From Synechococcus sp. UW140 (GTDB lineage: Bacteria; Cyanobacteriota; Cyanobacteriia; PCC-6307; Cyanobiaceae): DNA of 5,523 nucleotides. The stretch is from positions 1-5,523 of the forward strand of contig CAMDWF010000175.1 of NCBI GenBank assembly GCA_945878795.1, read 5' to 3'. This document shows positions 4,957 to 5,523 of this stretch, piece after piece. The notes under the pieces were generated by a model, which saw nothing but the letters and a program-made list of their open reading frames with translations, ran no database searches and was not told the origin of the DNA. How positions within the stretch are numbered: the first letter of the stretch is position 1; every line of letters begins with the position of its first letter. Both the position numbers and the translations under genes were made by a program.

Positions 4957-5523
4957 AGTTGCAGCAGCTGTATCAAAAAATTAGCGCTTACGAACTGGAT
5001 GATCCCAGCCATGAGATTGGCTTTGTCGCCCATCTGATGCGCGCCAACGGCTGGAGCCGGCCGTTTGGCCTGCGCGCGATCGAGGAGTACCGGAAGTTTG
5101 TCTTCCTGGCCCTGGTGGCAGACCATCAGGTCACTCCGTCCGACCAGGTGGATCAGATGTGGCATCTGCATCTGCTGTGCAGCGACGCCTACTGGAACGA
5201 CTTCTGCCCGCGGGTGCTGGGGCGGCCGCTGCACCATCGCCCCGCCAAAGGCGGCCAAGCAGAACGGGAGCGATTCCACGAGCAGTACCGCGCCACGATC
5301 CGCAGTTACCGCCACCACTTCGGCGAGCCCCCCGCCGATCTCTGGCCGCCGCTGGATGTGCGCTTCGGCCGCGACCTGCAGATGCAGCGCGGCCCGATCC
5401 GTCGAATGTTCAGGCCCTGGCGAGGCTGGCGCTGGGGCGAGCACCGATGCACCTCCAGTGAACGTAGTCAGGATCAAACTTCAGCAGGTCTACCAACAGA
5501 TCCCGCAGGACCTGCAGGGACCG
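4950..5523 (+). CDS. GRDP-like (DUF1399-type) protein, 5' part (runs off right edge)
   Basis: From ATG at 4950, 191 codons remain open at the edge. The conserved core is clear: an N-terminal helix region with EEYRKFVFLALVA (45-57), SDQVDQMWHLHLL (64-76), YWNDFC (81-86), GRPLHHRPAKGG (91-102), then a helix with HEQYRATIRSYRHHFGEPPA and LWPPLDVRFG. The spaced His, Trp and Cys residues are those seen in glycine-rich-domain-containing-protein-like proteins; in bacteria this module often precedes a Gly-rich or membrane segment. Its biochemical role is not established. No signal peptide is seen. After about residue 155 the frame becomes Arg/Trp-rich and then Ser/Pro-rich, with third codon positions turning AT-rich, while the next frame (+1) keeps G+C-rich third positions and reads VNVVRIKLQQVYQQIPQDLQ. 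Either the gene shifts frame near 5390-5450 or a second gene starts at GTG 5458. Expressed from the promoter at 4894-4921, divergent from the operon. Confidence 0.75.
   Translation, partial: MLELQQLYQKISAYELDDPSHEIGFVAHLMRANGWSRPFGLRAIEEYRKFVFLALVADHQVTPSDQVDQMWHLHLLCSDAYWNDFCPRVLGRPLHHRPAKGGQAERERFHEQYRATIRSYRHHFGEPPADLWPPLDVRFGRDLQMQRGPIRRMFRPWRGWRWGEHRCTSSERSQDQTSAGLPTDPAGPAGT

Noticed and set aside
4884..5477. 197-codon minus-strand open frame
   Set aside because: Antisense to the GRDP-like gene, whose conserved WHLHLL and GRPLHH motifs establish the plus strand as coding.

Overview
The window looks like an accessory stretch of a G+C-rich cyanobacterial chromosome, probably from the Synechococcus/Cyanobium side of the phylum. 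The evidence is one perfect HIP1 octamer (1456-1463), at least seven CGATCG cores in 5.5 kb, coding sequence near two-thirds G+C, several starts without a Shine-Dalgarno sequence, and proteins of types common in cyanobacteria. Species-level assignment is inference. Both ends cut through genes.

Layout, left to right. At 1-341 on the minus strand is the N-terminal part of a Fic-family protein with its intact inhibitory motif; the catalytic part lies outside the window. After a 228-bp divergent gap with an inverted repeat, a DUF6880-family gene (plus strand) runs from 570. Its normal reading stops at 1655, directly after a run of eight G, and the family's C-terminus continues one frame over to 1866. 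Next comes an AT-richer island (about 44% G+C over 1921-2400). It holds a minus-strand gene for a membrane-anchored coiled-coil protein with a 42-bp tandem repeat, which also appears to be split over two frames (1910-2570). From 2571 to 3096 is a decayed stretch with what looks like the last ~50 codons of a Uma2-type gene and a perfect 17-bp inverted repeat.

The most coherent unit is a two-gene minus-strand operon, 4778 to 3097. The first gene encodes an N-terminal helix-turn-helix-like domain joined to a phospholipase-D-like (DUF5919-like) domain without a complete HKD motif. The second encodes a haem-oxygenase-fold, iron-containing-redox-enzyme-like protein in which one expected metal-ligand histidine appears to be glutamine. 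The two are five bases apart, or overlap by two if a TTG start is used. The architecture suggests a sensor/regulator plus effector pair; that role is inference.

Divergent from the operon, behind a good sigma70-type promoter and a 10-bp inverted repeat that spans the -10 box and the start codon, is the 5' part of a GRDP-like (DUF1399-type) gene. It runs off the right edge, and its last ~90 bases show a codon pattern that fits the next frame better.

Three genes thus show signs of one extra base each. That is either gene decay in an accessory island or single-base errors in the sequence, and it should be settled before any of the three is called broken.
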